Part shown: piece by piece, positions 31,656 to 39,979 of the stretch | Numbering within the stretch: position 1 is the stretch's first letter | Layout of the letters: each line of letters opens with the position of its first letter | DNA from: JBBDMX01 sp040878035 | GTDB lineage: Bacteria > Planctomycetota > Phycisphaerae > Phycisphaerales > Phycisphaeraceae | DNA: 64,000 nucleotides | Assembly: GCA_040878035.1 (NCBI GenBank) | Contig: JBBDMX010000053.1 | Coordinates: 1 to 64,000 of the forward strand | Direction: 5' to 3' | Notes under the pieces: model-generated | What the model was told of the DNA's origin: nothing | What the model saw: only the letters and a program-made list of their open reading frames with translations | Database searches by the model: none | Program-made: the position numbers and the translations under genes

Positions 31656-34223
31656 TCACACGCCGCGGCCGGCGGCGAGCAGCACGCGCGGGAGCTGGCG
31701 CATCAGGCTCAGCGCGGCGGGCAGCGCCGCCAGCAGCGCCGCGACCAGGACCGCCAGGCACCCCCAGGCGGCGACGCTCCAGGGCATGTGCATCTCGTAG
31801 GACAGGCCCAGCAGGCGGTGATGGAACACCCGGCCGACCATCGCCAGCTGAATGCCCAGCGCCGAGCCGACGACGCAGCCGACCAGGCCGATCATGAGCG
31901 TCTGGCCCAGGATCAGCCGGCCCAGCATGCCGCGCGGCGCGCCCATGGCGCGCAACACGCCATACTCGAAGCGCCGCCCGGCGATCTCGGCGACGATCAG
32001 ATTGCTCACACCCACGCAGGCGATGATGAGCGAGGCGATGGCCACCATGCTGCCGATGGCGATGAAGCGCTCGAGCGACTCCTGGATCTTGGAGCGGATG
32101 GAGCGGCTGGTGCCCGCCACGGCGCCGGGCACCGCGGCGCGGATGCGGCCGATCATCAGGTGGTCCGGCACGTCGGGATCCAGCGACATGAGCACGAGGT
32201 TGATCCACGGGTTGTTGTAGTAGGCGGTGGCATCGGCGCGGGTGCCGAAGACGGCGGACATGGAGGCCTCGGTGTACGCGCGCTGGATGCCGAAGAACTG
32301 CACGGCGATATCCAGGCCGGTGGAGCCGACGACGCCGACGACCTCGAAATCCACCGGGCCCTGGAGCGTCTTGAGCGTGATGGTGCTGCCGCTGTTGATG
32401 CCGTGCGCCTGGGAGTATTCATTGCTGACCAGCACGGCCCGGCCGCGCTGAAGTTTGGCCAGTGCCTCAGCGCGGTCGCCCTGCACCCAATTCAGGTCCG
32501 CCATATCGAAGAAGGCCTGGGGATCGACCGAGACGAAGAGCGTGTGCCGCGGCGCCAGCGCCGCCACGCCGAAGCGCACGTTGGCCAGCTCGGCGGGAAA
32601 GGCGGTGACCGGGCAGAGCCGCGTCACGCCGGGCACCTGCTGAAGGGCCGACCATTGCTCCTCCGACAAGGCGCGAAAACTGTGGGCATAGGCGTCGGGC
32701 ATGTGCAGGTTTCCCAGCCAGCCCTGGGTGATGCTGCGCCCGCCGGTCCACATGGCCAGCAAAAGCGCCAGGCCCATCATCAGTGCCCCACCGGTGAAGC
32801 CGTGACGGAACGGCGTGGTCAGAATGGTCTGGCGCAGCAGCGCCGGCGGCACGGCCACCACCCGCGCCAGCATCGGCGACAGCCCGCGACCCAGCACGAT
32901 CAGTACCGGCACGCTCAGCAGGAAATAGCCGATGAGCGTCAGCGGCAGACCGGCGCAGAGGTAGAACCAGAACGTCGTCTGGGGATCAAGGTGCAGGGCG
33001 ATGACGGCGGGCATGGCGGCGATCATGATCAGGCCCAGCAGGACGCACGCCAGGGCGCCGCGTCGCGTGGGCAGGTGGGCGCGGACGGACAGGGCCTGGA
33101 GCGGTCGCACGCGGGCCGCCTGCCAGGCGGGGTAGGCGGCGCCGAGGAGGCCGGCCAGCAGCGCCGCGCCGACTGCCAGGGCGATGCCCAGCGGGTTAGG
33201 GTGAAAGCCGGCCTCGAAGAGGTCGCTGTGCCGCAGGTAGAAGAGGTAGGCGCATGCCAGGCCCAGGGGCACGCCGACGGCCGCGCCGCCGCCGGCCAGC
33301 AACACGCCGGTGAGCAGTTGTGACAGCGCGATCTGCCACCGGCCGGCGCCGACGCAGCGCAAAAGCGCCAGCTCGCGCATGCGCTCGGTGACCGCCGTGG
33401 TCATGCTGGTGAAGATGATAAAACCCGCCGAGAGGGAGACCAGCAGAGTCAGCAGTGTCAGCAGGAGCCGCGCCGCGTCGAGGCCGCGCGTGAGGTTGGC
33501 GCGGACCGACGCCGGAGTGTGGAAACGAGCGCCTGGCGGAATGGCGTCGGCGTAGCGCTGCGTCACGTCCTCGAGCTTGACGCCTTGGCGAAGCTGAATG
33601 TCGATCTCGTCGAGTTGGTCGGGAAAACCGCCCAACTCCTGCGCCACCAGCAACGTGATCAGTGCCATGCGCCGCTGAAGCACGCCTAAAGGTGGACGCT
33701 CAATCACGCCCACCACCGTCAGCTCCACCGGTTTGCCGAACTGCGCCACCGTGAGTTTGTCGCCCAGTTCGGCCGCGAGCCGGAGCTGCGACTTGTCGTC
33801 GATCACGATTTCGTCATCACCGCGGATCATGCGGCCTTGGAGATATTTGAACGGTCGTATCACGCCGTCGAGCTCCGGATCGACGCCCTGGGCCAGGAAC
33901 GTTTCACTGCGCTCGGTGCGCTCGTTGCGCAAGGTGATGCCGGCCTCGAAATATCCCGCGGCGCGGAGGACCTCGGGCCAGGCGCGCACCTGGGCGAGCA
34001 CCGCCTGATCGACGCGACTGTTGTAGCGATGGGTGATCTGGAGATCGGACAGGCCGGCGACGCGGCCCAGGCGATGGGAAAGAGCCGCGCCGATGGTGCC
34101 CAGGCCCGCGGCGATGCTGACGGTCAGGACCACCGCCAGCGCCACCGCCAGGACCAACAGGGCGCTTCGGCCGCGCTTACCCGCCAAGTTGCTGGTAGCG
34201 AGATGCCACACCGCTCGCATCAA
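31656..34223 (-). CDS. ABC transporter permease, FtsX/MacB type
   Basis: An 855-residue permease with the duplicated FtsX architecture: N-terminal helix (SALLVLAVALAVVLTVSIAAG), a large extracytoplasmic MacB-PCD domain, three helices (LLTLLTLLVSLSAGFIIFTSM, LLTGVLLAGGGAAVGVPLGL, and a third), then a second block with two central helices, another periplasmic domain and three C-terminal helices (MVAIASLIIACVGVSNLIVA and others). This is the layout of lipoprotein- or peptide-export and mechanotransmission ABC systems. Its start overlaps the ATPase gene upstream by 47 nt, so the two form a two-gene operon. No membrane fusion protein gene is adjacent. Confidence 0.92.
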   Translation of the reverse strand: MMRAVWHLATSNLAGKRGRSALLVLAVALAVVLTVSIAAGLGTIGAALSHRLGRVAGLSDLQITHRYNSRVDQAVLAQVRAWPEVLRAAGYFEAGITLRNERTERSETFLAQGVDPELDGVIRPFKYLQGRMIRGDDEIVIDDKSQLRLAAELGDKLTVAQFGKPVELTVVGVIERPPLGVLQRRMALITLLVAQELGGFPDQLDEIDIQLRQGVKLEDVTQRYADAIPPGARFHTPASVRANLTRGLDAARLLLTLLTLLVSLSAGFIIFTSMTTAVTERMRELALLRCVGAGRWQIALSQLLTGVLLAGGGAAVGVPLGLACAYLFYLRHSDLFEAGFHPNPLGIALAVGAALLAGLLGAAYPAWQAARVRPLQALSVRAHLPTRRGALACVLLGLIMIAAMPAVIALHLDPQTTFWFYLCAGLPLTLIGYFLLSVPVLIVLGRGLSPMLARVVAVPPALLRQTILTTPFRHGFTGGALMMGLALLLAMWTGGRSITQGWLGNLHMPDAYAHSFRALSEEQWSALQQVPGVTRLCPVTAFPAELANVRFGVAALAPRHTLFVSVDPQAFFDMADLNWVQGDRAEALAKLQRGRAVLVSNEYSQAHGINSGSTITLKTLQGPVDFEVVGVVGSTGLDIAVQFFGIQRAYTEASMSAVFGTRADATAYYNNPWINLVLMSLDPDVPDHLMIGRIRAAVPGAVAGTSRSIRSKIQESLERFIAIGSMVAIASLIIACVGVSNLIVAEIAGRRFEYGVLRAMGAPRGMLGRLILGQTLMIGLVGCVVGSALGIQLAMVGRVFHHRLLGLSYEMHMPWSVAAWGCLAVLVAALLAALPAALSLMRQLPRVLLAAGRGV

Positions 34224-34905
34224 GTCCGTTTACCTCAAAATGGCCCCGGCTCCTGCCGTCGCCCAGTACGTGAACCCTTCGACAGTGCGCCGCCGCCACC
34301 GGCTCGTGCGTCACCATCAGCACCGCCATATTCCGCTCCCTGGCGATCGCGCCGAGCAACTGCCACAGCCGCTCGCTGCTGGTTGAATCGAGATTTCCGG
34401 TCGGCTCGTCCGCCAGCAGCAGCGGCGGGCTGAACAGCAGCGCCCGCGCAATCGCCACGCGCTGCTGCTCGCCGCCCGACAGCGCATCAGGACGATGATC
34501 CGCACGATCGGCCAGCTCCAGCGCCTCGAGCAACTCGGCGACGCGCTGCTTGACCCACGCCCGCGGCCGACGATCAATCACGCCCGGCAGCGCGATGTTC
34601 TGCGCCGCGGTCAGCGTGGCGATCAGGTTGAACTGCTGGAACACGATGCCCACGCGATGGCGGCGAAAGGCCGTCAGGCCACGCTCGCTCAGGCTGCCCA
34701 AGTCCTGCCCCAGCACCTCGACCAGGCCCGAGTCGGCGCGGTCCAGTCCTGCCGCCAAGTGCAACAGCGTACTCTTACCGCTGCCGGATCGGCCCATCAC
34801 GGCGACAAAGCCCGGCTCGTCAATGCGCAGATCGACGCCGCACAATGCCGCGACGCTGCGCTGGCCTTGCCGGTAGCTCTTGTGAACCTGGTGGAGTCGG
34901 ATCAT
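34177..34905 (-). CDS. ABC transporter ATP-binding protein, LolD/MacB type
   Basis: A 242-residue ATPase that should pair with the downstream FtsX-type permease. Walker A GRSGSGKST, Q-loop VFQQFNLIATLTAAQNI, signature LSGGEQQRVAIARAL, Walker B LLLADEPTGNLD and H-loop MVTHEP are complete. ATG 34905 (MIRLHQVHKSY) is chosen as the family start. The coding region overlaps the permease start by 47 nt, which is unusual and suggests coupling. Confidence 0.94.
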   Translation of the reverse strand: MIRLHQVHKSYRQGQRSVAALCGVDLRIDEPGFVAVMGRSGSGKSTLLHLAAGLDRADSGLVEVLGQDLGSLSERGLTAFRRHRVGIVFQQFNLIATLTAAQNIALPGVIDRRPRAWVKQRVAELLEALELADRADHRPDALSGGEQQRVAIARALLFSPPLLLADEPTGNLDSTSSERLWQLLGAIARERNMAVLMVTHEPVAAAHCRRVHVLGDGRSRGHFEVNGLDASGVASRYQQLGG

Positions 34906-35065
34906 GGCGATGGAGAAGATACCCGCTACGGGAGGACCTTGTTTCCGCAGCGGTCCATAGGGCTGTAGTGCTAACATATCGCTTCGCTCCTGCGGAGGGT
35001 GATAATCACCAACGTCCCAGCGACGCGGAGTAAGTAGTTGCGGCCGGCAATTCGATCCCCCGGTT

Positions 35066-35473
35066 CTAACGGGGCGACATGCCCAGCGCCGGCACGACGA
35101 AAGTTTCGCAAATCATGGGCATTATCACGGCCAGTGCCAGAATGGCCTGCGGGATCACCAAGGCCACAAAGGTGCCCATTGGCACCAAGGCATGAAAAAA
35201 GCCCAATCCAAAAAATCGCCGCAGGATCATGAATGCCAATGACAATTCCAAGGCCACAACGAGCAATGCCACAGCCAGCATCACACCAAAGCTCGCAGGT
35301 TTGGCGACCGGCGCCAGAATCCACACAAACAGCGCGACACCCTTGATGAGCATCGACGCCAGTAGACCGTAGCGTAAGCGGCCTCGCGTAGAGCCCACCT
35401 TGCGGGCGGCCCATGCCAATAACCACGCCTCCACTGGAAAGAGCACCAGTAAAGCGACTTCCCTCATCGTCAC
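35066..35473 (-). CDS. Hypothetical membrane protein
   Basis: A 135-residue protein with four transmembrane helices (EVALLVLFPVEAWLLAWAA, LLASMLIKGVALFVWIL, FGVMLAVALLVVALELSL, LVPMGTFVALVIPQAILALA) and a short C-terminal tail. No family recognised. The start ATG overlaps the stop of the FAD-dependent oxidoreductase gene (ATGA, 35470-35473), so it is translated from the same mRNA and may be its membrane partner. Confidence 0.8.
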   Translation of the reverse strand: MTMREVALLVLFPVEAWLLAWAARKVGSTRGRLRYGLLASMLIKGVALFVWILAPVAKPASFGVMLAVALLVVALELSLAFMILRRFFGLGFFHALVPMGTFVALVIPQAILALAVIMPMICETFVVPALGMSPR

Positions 35474-36861
35474 GCCCGAGTCAACACCGGCGAAGTCTCG
35501 GTCTGCGGCAAGTTGGCGCCGGCTTTGCGCAGCGTGTTTACCAGAGCGGATGTGTCCAGCTCATGCGCGGGCTGCCCGGTGCGGATCGACTGCACCGCGG
35601 CGGTGCCGGCGGCCTGGCCCATCATCGACGCCGCCGGCTGCACGCGGATCGACCCGTGCACCTGCACGTCGCTGCTAACGCAGCGCCCGGCCACCCACAG
35701 ATTGCTCCAGCCGCGCGGCACCAGCACGCCATAGGGAATGCCGAAGCACTCCCCGGGATTGAGCCGGCCGCGCTGGTGAAACTCGTTGTAGTAGCGATCG
35801 TATTCCTCAGGCGTGTCATCGTAGACGTGGATGTCCACTGCCTTGTTGAACACGGCAATCTGGTCGGGGAACTGCCGCCGCGCCAGGTAGTCGGCGTAGG
35901 TCAGCTCGTATTCGCCGACGATGCGGCGCGACTCGCGCACGCCCATCAGACTGGCGGTGGTGACGTGCTCGATGTTCTCGCAACCGGGCACGTACTTGCG
36001 GAAGAAGCTGATGTACTCCTGCGCCAGTTGCCGGCCGCGCATCATGCCGTCGCTGAGGCTGCGGCAGCGCAGGGCATCCAGATGAAACACATGCCCGGCG
36101 TTGAGCATGCCCGTCTGCCCGCCGATCTTGTACAGGCCGGGCATGTGGCGGTCGCGATGTGAGAAGTGGCCCTGGGCAATGGCCACTTCGAGACGCTTCT
36201 GCTGCTCGGACGGACCAGTGGCGCCGCGGTCTTTGTTGGCCCGCTCCCAGTCGATGCCCGCCGCCAGCGAGCAGAGCGTCGGCGGCATGATGTTGGGCGT
36301 GTCGCGACCCGCCTCGCGACATGGTGCGCCGCACAGGTGTGTCAGCACCGCGTCGCCCGTGGCGTCGATGAACGTCCGGGCGGTGACGTAGCGGTAGCCC
36401 TCGACATTGTTGAGCACGATGCCGTTGATGCGGCTGCCGGTCACGTCGGCATCAATCAGGCGCGTGAAGAAGCGCACCTCGACGCCCGCGGCCGTGACAA
36501 ACTCATCGAGAATGAGCTTGACGCCCTCGGCGTTGAACGGCGTCCAGCAATGGAAGCGTTTGGTCCAGAATTCGGGGGTGACCTGCGGGCCGGTGAACCC
36601 GCGGGCGTGCACGGTCTCGACCAGTTGGCGCATGAACCCGCCGACGAGCATCTTTTCGCCGTCGGACATCGGGTCAAACGCCGTGACCAGGCCGGAGGTG
36701 CCCATGCCGCCCAGGCAGCCGGTGGCTTCGAGCAGCAAGACCTTGGCGCCCAGCCGCGCAGCACAGACCGCGGCGCTGGCGCCGGCCGGCCCGCCACCGG
36801 CGACGACGACATCGTAGGGGCCTTCAATGGGGATCTGCCGGTTGAGGTGATAGGTGGCCAT
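35470..36861 (-). CDS. FAD-dependent oxidoreductase
   Basis: A 463-residue flavoprotein of the FAD_oxidored family that is strongly expanded in planctomycetes. The Rossmann dinucleotide site is YDVVVAGGGPAGASAAVCAARLG with Glu at the end of strand 2 (VLLLEATGCLGGMGTSG); FIDATGDAVL is the second FAD motif and NLWVAGRCVSSDVQVHGS a late substrate/FAD segment. Substrate is unknown. ATG 36861 is preferred; an in-frame TTG lies 9 nt upstream. The downstream four-helix protein overlaps it by 4 nt. Confidence 0.9.
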   Translation of the reverse strand: MATYHLNRQIPIEGPYDVVVAGGGPAGASAAVCAARLGAKVLLLEATGCLGGMGTSGLVTAFDPMSDGEKMLVGGFMRQLVETVHARGFTGPQVTPEFWTKRFHCWTPFNAEGVKLILDEFVTAAGVEVRFFTRLIDADVTGSRINGIVLNNVEGYRYVTARTFIDATGDAVLTHLCGAPCREAGRDTPNIMPPTLCSLAAGIDWERANKDRGATGPSEQQKRLEVAIAQGHFSHRDRHMPGLYKIGGQTGMLNAGHVFHLDALRCRSLSDGMMRGRQLAQEYISFFRKYVPGCENIEHVTTASLMGVRESRRIVGEYELTYADYLARRQFPDQIAVFNKAVDIHVYDDTPEEYDRYYNEFHQRGRLNPGECFGIPYGVLVPRGWSNLWVAGRCVSSDVQVHGSIRVQPAASMMGQAAGTAAVQSIRTGQPAHELDTSALVNTLRKAGANLPQTETSPVLTRA

Positions 36862-36993
36862 GGGCAGCAAGTCTAACCAAACTCGTGCCGATCACCCGAT
36901 CACAGGGCGCGACGAGGCCACCTTTCTGGCGACATTTGTGGTACTGGCCAAGTCCTGCCGGCTGATACACTGCTTGAGGAAAGGAGGCCTGCC

Positions 36994-38124
36994 ATGCCAC
37001 GCCTGCTCTTCTGGACCGTCGCAGGAATCGCCGTGTTGTCCGTCTTGGGCTGTGGATCCAGACACGAGCAGTCGCGCCCGTCGATCTCTCTCGTGTCAGC
37101 GAAACTCCGAAGCACGCAGATCGTGCCAACGCTCGACACCCCGCTGAACGAATCGGGTAATGCCGTCTGGTGCGCGACGTTCCAGGTTGCCTGGAACCGC
37201 GCCAAGGAGGAGGTGATCGGCCAGCCGCTGCGCATCGCCAACGCCCAGGCGGTCGCCGACCGGCTCAACGCATCGCCGGTGACCGAGGCCGCATTGCCTG
37301 CTGGCAGCTATTACGCGGCGGCAGGCAGACTGAATGATGGCGTCGAACAGACGATTCGCAGCGCCATGTCGGCGCGGTTTCCCCAGGTGACGCCGCCGGT
37401 GTTCGGCGGGGCAGAAGGCTTTGTTTCATACGCGTACCTGGATACCAAAGGCGCGTTCACCACGCCGTTGGTCGACACCAAGCGGCCGCTTGAGTTCGTG
37501 GATGCCGCTGGCGTATCGCATCGCGTCGCTGGCTTCGGTCTGCACGAAGGCACCGACTGGGACCTGCGGCAAAAGCAGGCAGCACAGATCAGGGTGCTGT
37601 TTGCCAAGGGCCCTTACGAAGGCGGCCGGGGCTGGCAACCGGGGACACCCGCGGCGTACGCACTGGACTTGACGGCAGATCAGACTGAGCAGCAGGTGAT
37701 CGTGGCTGTGCTGCCGCGCCGCGAGCATCTCCGTGCCCTGCTGGATGAGCTGACCGGACTGGCCCAGGAGCCAACATCCTCGGCCGGAGCAAGCCGCTTG
37801 AGCCAAGTGGACACAATGGCCATACCCAACGTGGTATTCCGCGCCGACCACGCCTTCACTGAACTGGCCGGCGGCGACAAGGTGATTCAGAATGCTGGCG
37901 AGTACCAAGGGCTGTTCATCGCCGCGGCGCGGCAAACCATCAACTTCCGCCTGGACAAGAGCGGCGCTGCGGTGATCAGCGAATCACATCTATACGCGGG
38001 CGCGGATCCCCGGCACTTCATCGTCAACCGGCCATTCCTGATCGTGATGAAGCTGCACAACCAGACGCAGCCATACTTCGTGGCGTGGATCGAGAATATC
38101 GAACTGCTCGACCCCGCCCGGTAA
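36994..38124 (+). CDS. Lipoprotein with distant serpin-like features
   Basis: A 376-residue protein with a lipoprotein-like N-terminus (LLFWTVAGIAVLSVLGCG; Cys20). A strong Shine-Dalgarno AAAGGAGG precedes the ATG. The size, an N-terminal helix-like NESGNAVWCATFQVAWNRAK, and the C-terminal series NFRLDKSGAAVISESH...HFIVNRPFLIVM...AWIENIELL recall the hinge, reactive-loop and final strands of serpins, which inhibit serine proteases by loop insertion. The hinge lacks the small-residue run typical of inhibitory serpins. The assignment is by eye and tentative; it may simply be an uncharacterised lipoprotein. Confidence 0.8.
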   Translation: MPRLLFWTVAGIAVLSVLGCGSRHEQSRPSISLVSAKLRSTQIVPTLDTPLNESGNAVWCATFQVAWNRAKEEVIGQPLRIANAQAVADRLNASPVTEAALPAGSYYAAAGRLNDGVEQTIRSAMSARFPQVTPPVFGGAEGFVSYAYLDTKGAFTTPLVDTKRPLEFVDAAGVSHRVAGFGLHEGTDWDLRQKQAAQIRVLFAKGPYEGGRGWQPGTPAAYALDLTADQTEQQVIVAVLPRREHLRALLDELTGLAQEPTSSAGASRLSQVDTMAIPNVVFRADHAFTELAGGDKVIQNAGEYQGLFIAAARQTINFRLDKSGAAVISESHLYAGADPRHFIVNRPFLIVMKLHNQTQPYFVAWIENIELLDPAR

Positions 38125-38209
38125 GCGACCACCCATCAGCGTGCAAGTTTGAACAAATACCTGTTGACGACCTGCCGTCGCGTGCGACAATACAGGTGCC
38201 GGTGGGGTA

Positions 38210-38225
38210 GCCCGCGATTGCGGGC
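38210..38225. repeat. GCCCGC-GATT-GCGGGC hairpin
   Basis: A perfect 6-bp-stem hairpin with a 4-nt loop in the gap before aqpZ. GTAGCCCGCGATTGCGGGC is a frequent short palindrome in planctomycete intergenic DNA; no T-run follows. Confidence 0.6.
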
Positions 38226-38289
38226 GGCCGGCGACTGGATTGTCAATCAAACAAGTCCAGTGCGTCCTTTCTCTTAGGCAGGGAATCCC

Positions 38290-39036
38290 ATGTCATTAAC
38301 CAAGCGTTGCGTCGCGGAGTTCATCGGTACGTTCTGGCTGGTGTTCGGCGGGTGCGGCAGTGCCGTGCTGGCGGCGGTCTTCGGCCACAACCTGGGCCTG
38401 ACGCAGACCAACCTGGGCATCGGGTTCGTCGGCGTTGCACTGGCGTTCGGCCTGACCGTGCTGACGATGGCCTATGCCATAGGCCACATCTCCGGCTGCC
38501 ACCTCAATCCCGCCGTGTCCCTTGGCCTGGCCGCCGGCGGACGGTTCAAAATCGCCGACCTGCTGCCTTACATCATCACCCAGGTCGTCGCGGCCATCGC
38601 CGCCGGCGCGGTGCTGTATGTCATCGCCTCGGGCAAGGAGGGGTTCTCGCTCGAAGGCGGCTTTGCCTCCAACGGCTACGGCGATCACTCGCCGGACAAG
38701 TACAGCCTGCTGGCCTGCTTCGTCGCCGAGGTCGTGCTGACCTTCATGTTCCTTTTCATCATCATGGGCGCCACCGATCGCCGCGCCCCGGCGGGCATGG
38801 CGCCGATCGCCATCGGCCTGGGACTGACCCTGATCCACCTGATCGGCATCCCCGTAACCAACCTCTCGGTCAACCCCGCACGCTCCACCGGCCCGGCGGT
38901 GTTCGTGGGCAGCTGGGCTCTGACGCAGCTCTGGCTCTTCTGGGTCGCGCCCATCATCGGCGGCATCGCGGCGGGGGTGGTGTATCGGCTGTGCTTTGAG
39001 GGTGAAGCGCCGATAGCAGGAGCCTCTGAGATCTAA
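38290..39036 (+). CDS. aqpZ: Aquaporin Z
   Basis: A 248-residue water channel of the MIP family with six transmembrane helices. The two NPA boxes are intact: HLNPAVS (NPA at 73-75) and SVNPARSTGP. The ar/R filter looks aquaporin-like, with Arg after the second NPA. AEFIGTFWLVFGGCGSAVLAA is the typical first helix. Shine-Dalgarno GGGAAT is weak. The small gene at 39044 follows after 7 nt. Confidence 0.96.
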   Translation: MSLTKRCVAEFIGTFWLVFGGCGSAVLAAVFGHNLGLTQTNLGIGFVGVALAFGLTVLTMAYAIGHISGCHLNPAVSLGLAAGGRFKIADLLPYIITQVVAAIAAGAVLYVIASGKEGFSLEGGFASNGYGDHSPDKYSLLACFVAEVVLTFMFLFIIMGATDRRAPAGMAPIAIGLGLTLIHLIGIPVTNLSVNPARSTGPAVFVGSWALTQLWLFWVAPIIGGIAAGVVYRLCFEGEAPIAGASEI

Positions 39037-39043
39037 TGCAATC

Positions 39044-39322
39044 ATGAACTTCACTTCAATCCAAGTCGATGATGACACGGACCATCTCATTGCCTTTCAG
39101 GGGCGCCAGCGTGGCCTGTCAGTGCCCGATTATTTGCGCCAGGCGATCGCATTGAGCAACGGCGGCACGAGCGACCAGATAAGAGAGGACGTTCTTCGCG
39201 AGCGTCTGCATAATGTGATCAAGCAATCCGCGCCGTTGCCTTGCGCGCCGACCTCGCCCAACCCCGACAGCTTTGCCGCGGGCGTCTTGGAGACATATCG
39301 CCTTCGGGGACTCGGGGGATGA
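39044..39322 (+). CDS. Small hypothetical protein
   Basis: A 92-residue protein beginning MNFTSIQVDDDTDHLIAFQG, with GLSVPDYLRQAIAL, the look of a small DNA-binding or antitoxin protein with an amphipathic helix. It starts 7 nt after the aqpZ stop, without its own clear Shine-Dalgarno, so it may be translated by reinitiation. It converges on the toxin gene at 39359. Function not recognised. Confidence 0.6.
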   Translation: MNFTSIQVDDDTDHLIAFQGRQRGLSVPDYLRQAIALSNGGTSDQIREDVLRERLHNVIKQSAPLPCAPTSPNPDSFAAGVLETYRLRGLGG

Positions 39323-39358
39323 CGCTCTGCGACGTCGGGTCATTGATGTCTTGGCCAA

Positions 39359-39721
39359 TCATCGCGAAGCGATGCTCAAGTCACCCTCAACAGAGATTTC
39401 CAGACAAGCCGCTGTGTCATCCTGTTCAAAAGCGGTGATGGCATCGACGTGACGACGAAGAAGCCCCTCAATGAATGACGTGGGACGATTGCCGCACCTT
39501 AGCCAAATGACTTTGGGAGGCGGCCCGTACAACCCAACCATATCCGCAAAATCCACATCCTGCATGACGAGCGCGAAGCCATCGGCTTTGGCGCGCTGCC
39601 ACAGAACGCGGTCGTCCGCTTCAGCCATGCCCATCAGACGCGCCTGATCGGAATTGGGAAAAAGATCCGCCAACTGTCGGCAGAGCCTGAAACTCAAATT
39701 CTGATCGAACAGCAGCTTCAT
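39359..39721 (-). CDS. DUF5615 PIN-like toxin
   Basis: A 120-residue protein of the DUF5615 family (PIN-like fold, probable ribonuclease toxin). MKLLFDQNLSFRL gives the first acidic residue, ARLMGMAEADDRVLWQRAKADGFALVMQDVDFADM the central acidic motif, and PKVIWLRCGN the last strand. Its ATG overlaps the stop of the DUF433 antitoxin by ATGA (39718-39721). This pair is intact, unlike the second copy at 59098-59916, which belongs to a different subfamily. Confidence 0.9.
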   Translation of the reverse strand: MKLLFDQNLSFRLCRQLADLFPNSDQARLMGMAEADDRVLWQRAKADGFALVMQDVDFADMVGLYGPPPKVIWLRCGNRPTSFIEGLLRRHVDAITAFEQDDTAACLEISVEGDLSIASR

Positions 39722-39936
39722 GCGATGAGCAGGCGCCGCTCACGATCGGCGGCATACGCCAGACAGGCAAGAATATCTTGCTCGGTCAACTCCGGATAAT
39801 CGCTGAGGACCTCCTCGTGCGTCATACCCGCGGCAAGCCAACCCAACACATCCGATACCGTGATGCGCATCCGACGAATGCAAGGCCGACCACCTCGCTT
39901 GCCCGGTTCAATCGTGATGATGTCCTGATAGTTCAT
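39718..39936 (-). CDS. DUF433 antitoxin
   Basis: A 72-residue DUF433 protein with a winged-helix DNA-binding fold: ITIEPGKRGGRPCIRRMRITVSDVLGWLAAG and the YPELTEQDILACLAYAADRE helix. It neutralises and probably autoregulates with the DUF5615 toxin. Start ATG 39936 is set by the conserved N-terminus; TATGAT ends 9 nt upstream and there is no Shine-Dalgarno, suggesting a leaderless mRNA. Confidence 0.9.
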   Translation of the reverse strand: MNYQDIITIEPGKRGGRPCIRRMRITVSDVLGWLAAGMTHEEVLSDYPELTEQDILACLAYAADRERRLLIA

Positions 39937-39945
39937 GACTTGATC

Positions 39946-39951
39946 ATCATA
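39946..39951 (-). promoter_or_regulatory. TATGAT box before the DUF433 antitoxin
   Basis: A -10-like hexamer 9 nt before ATG 39936, no Shine-Dalgarno; a leaderless pattern. Confidence 0.35.
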
Positions 39952-39979
39952 GCACGACCGCCCACCGATCATTGGCAGT

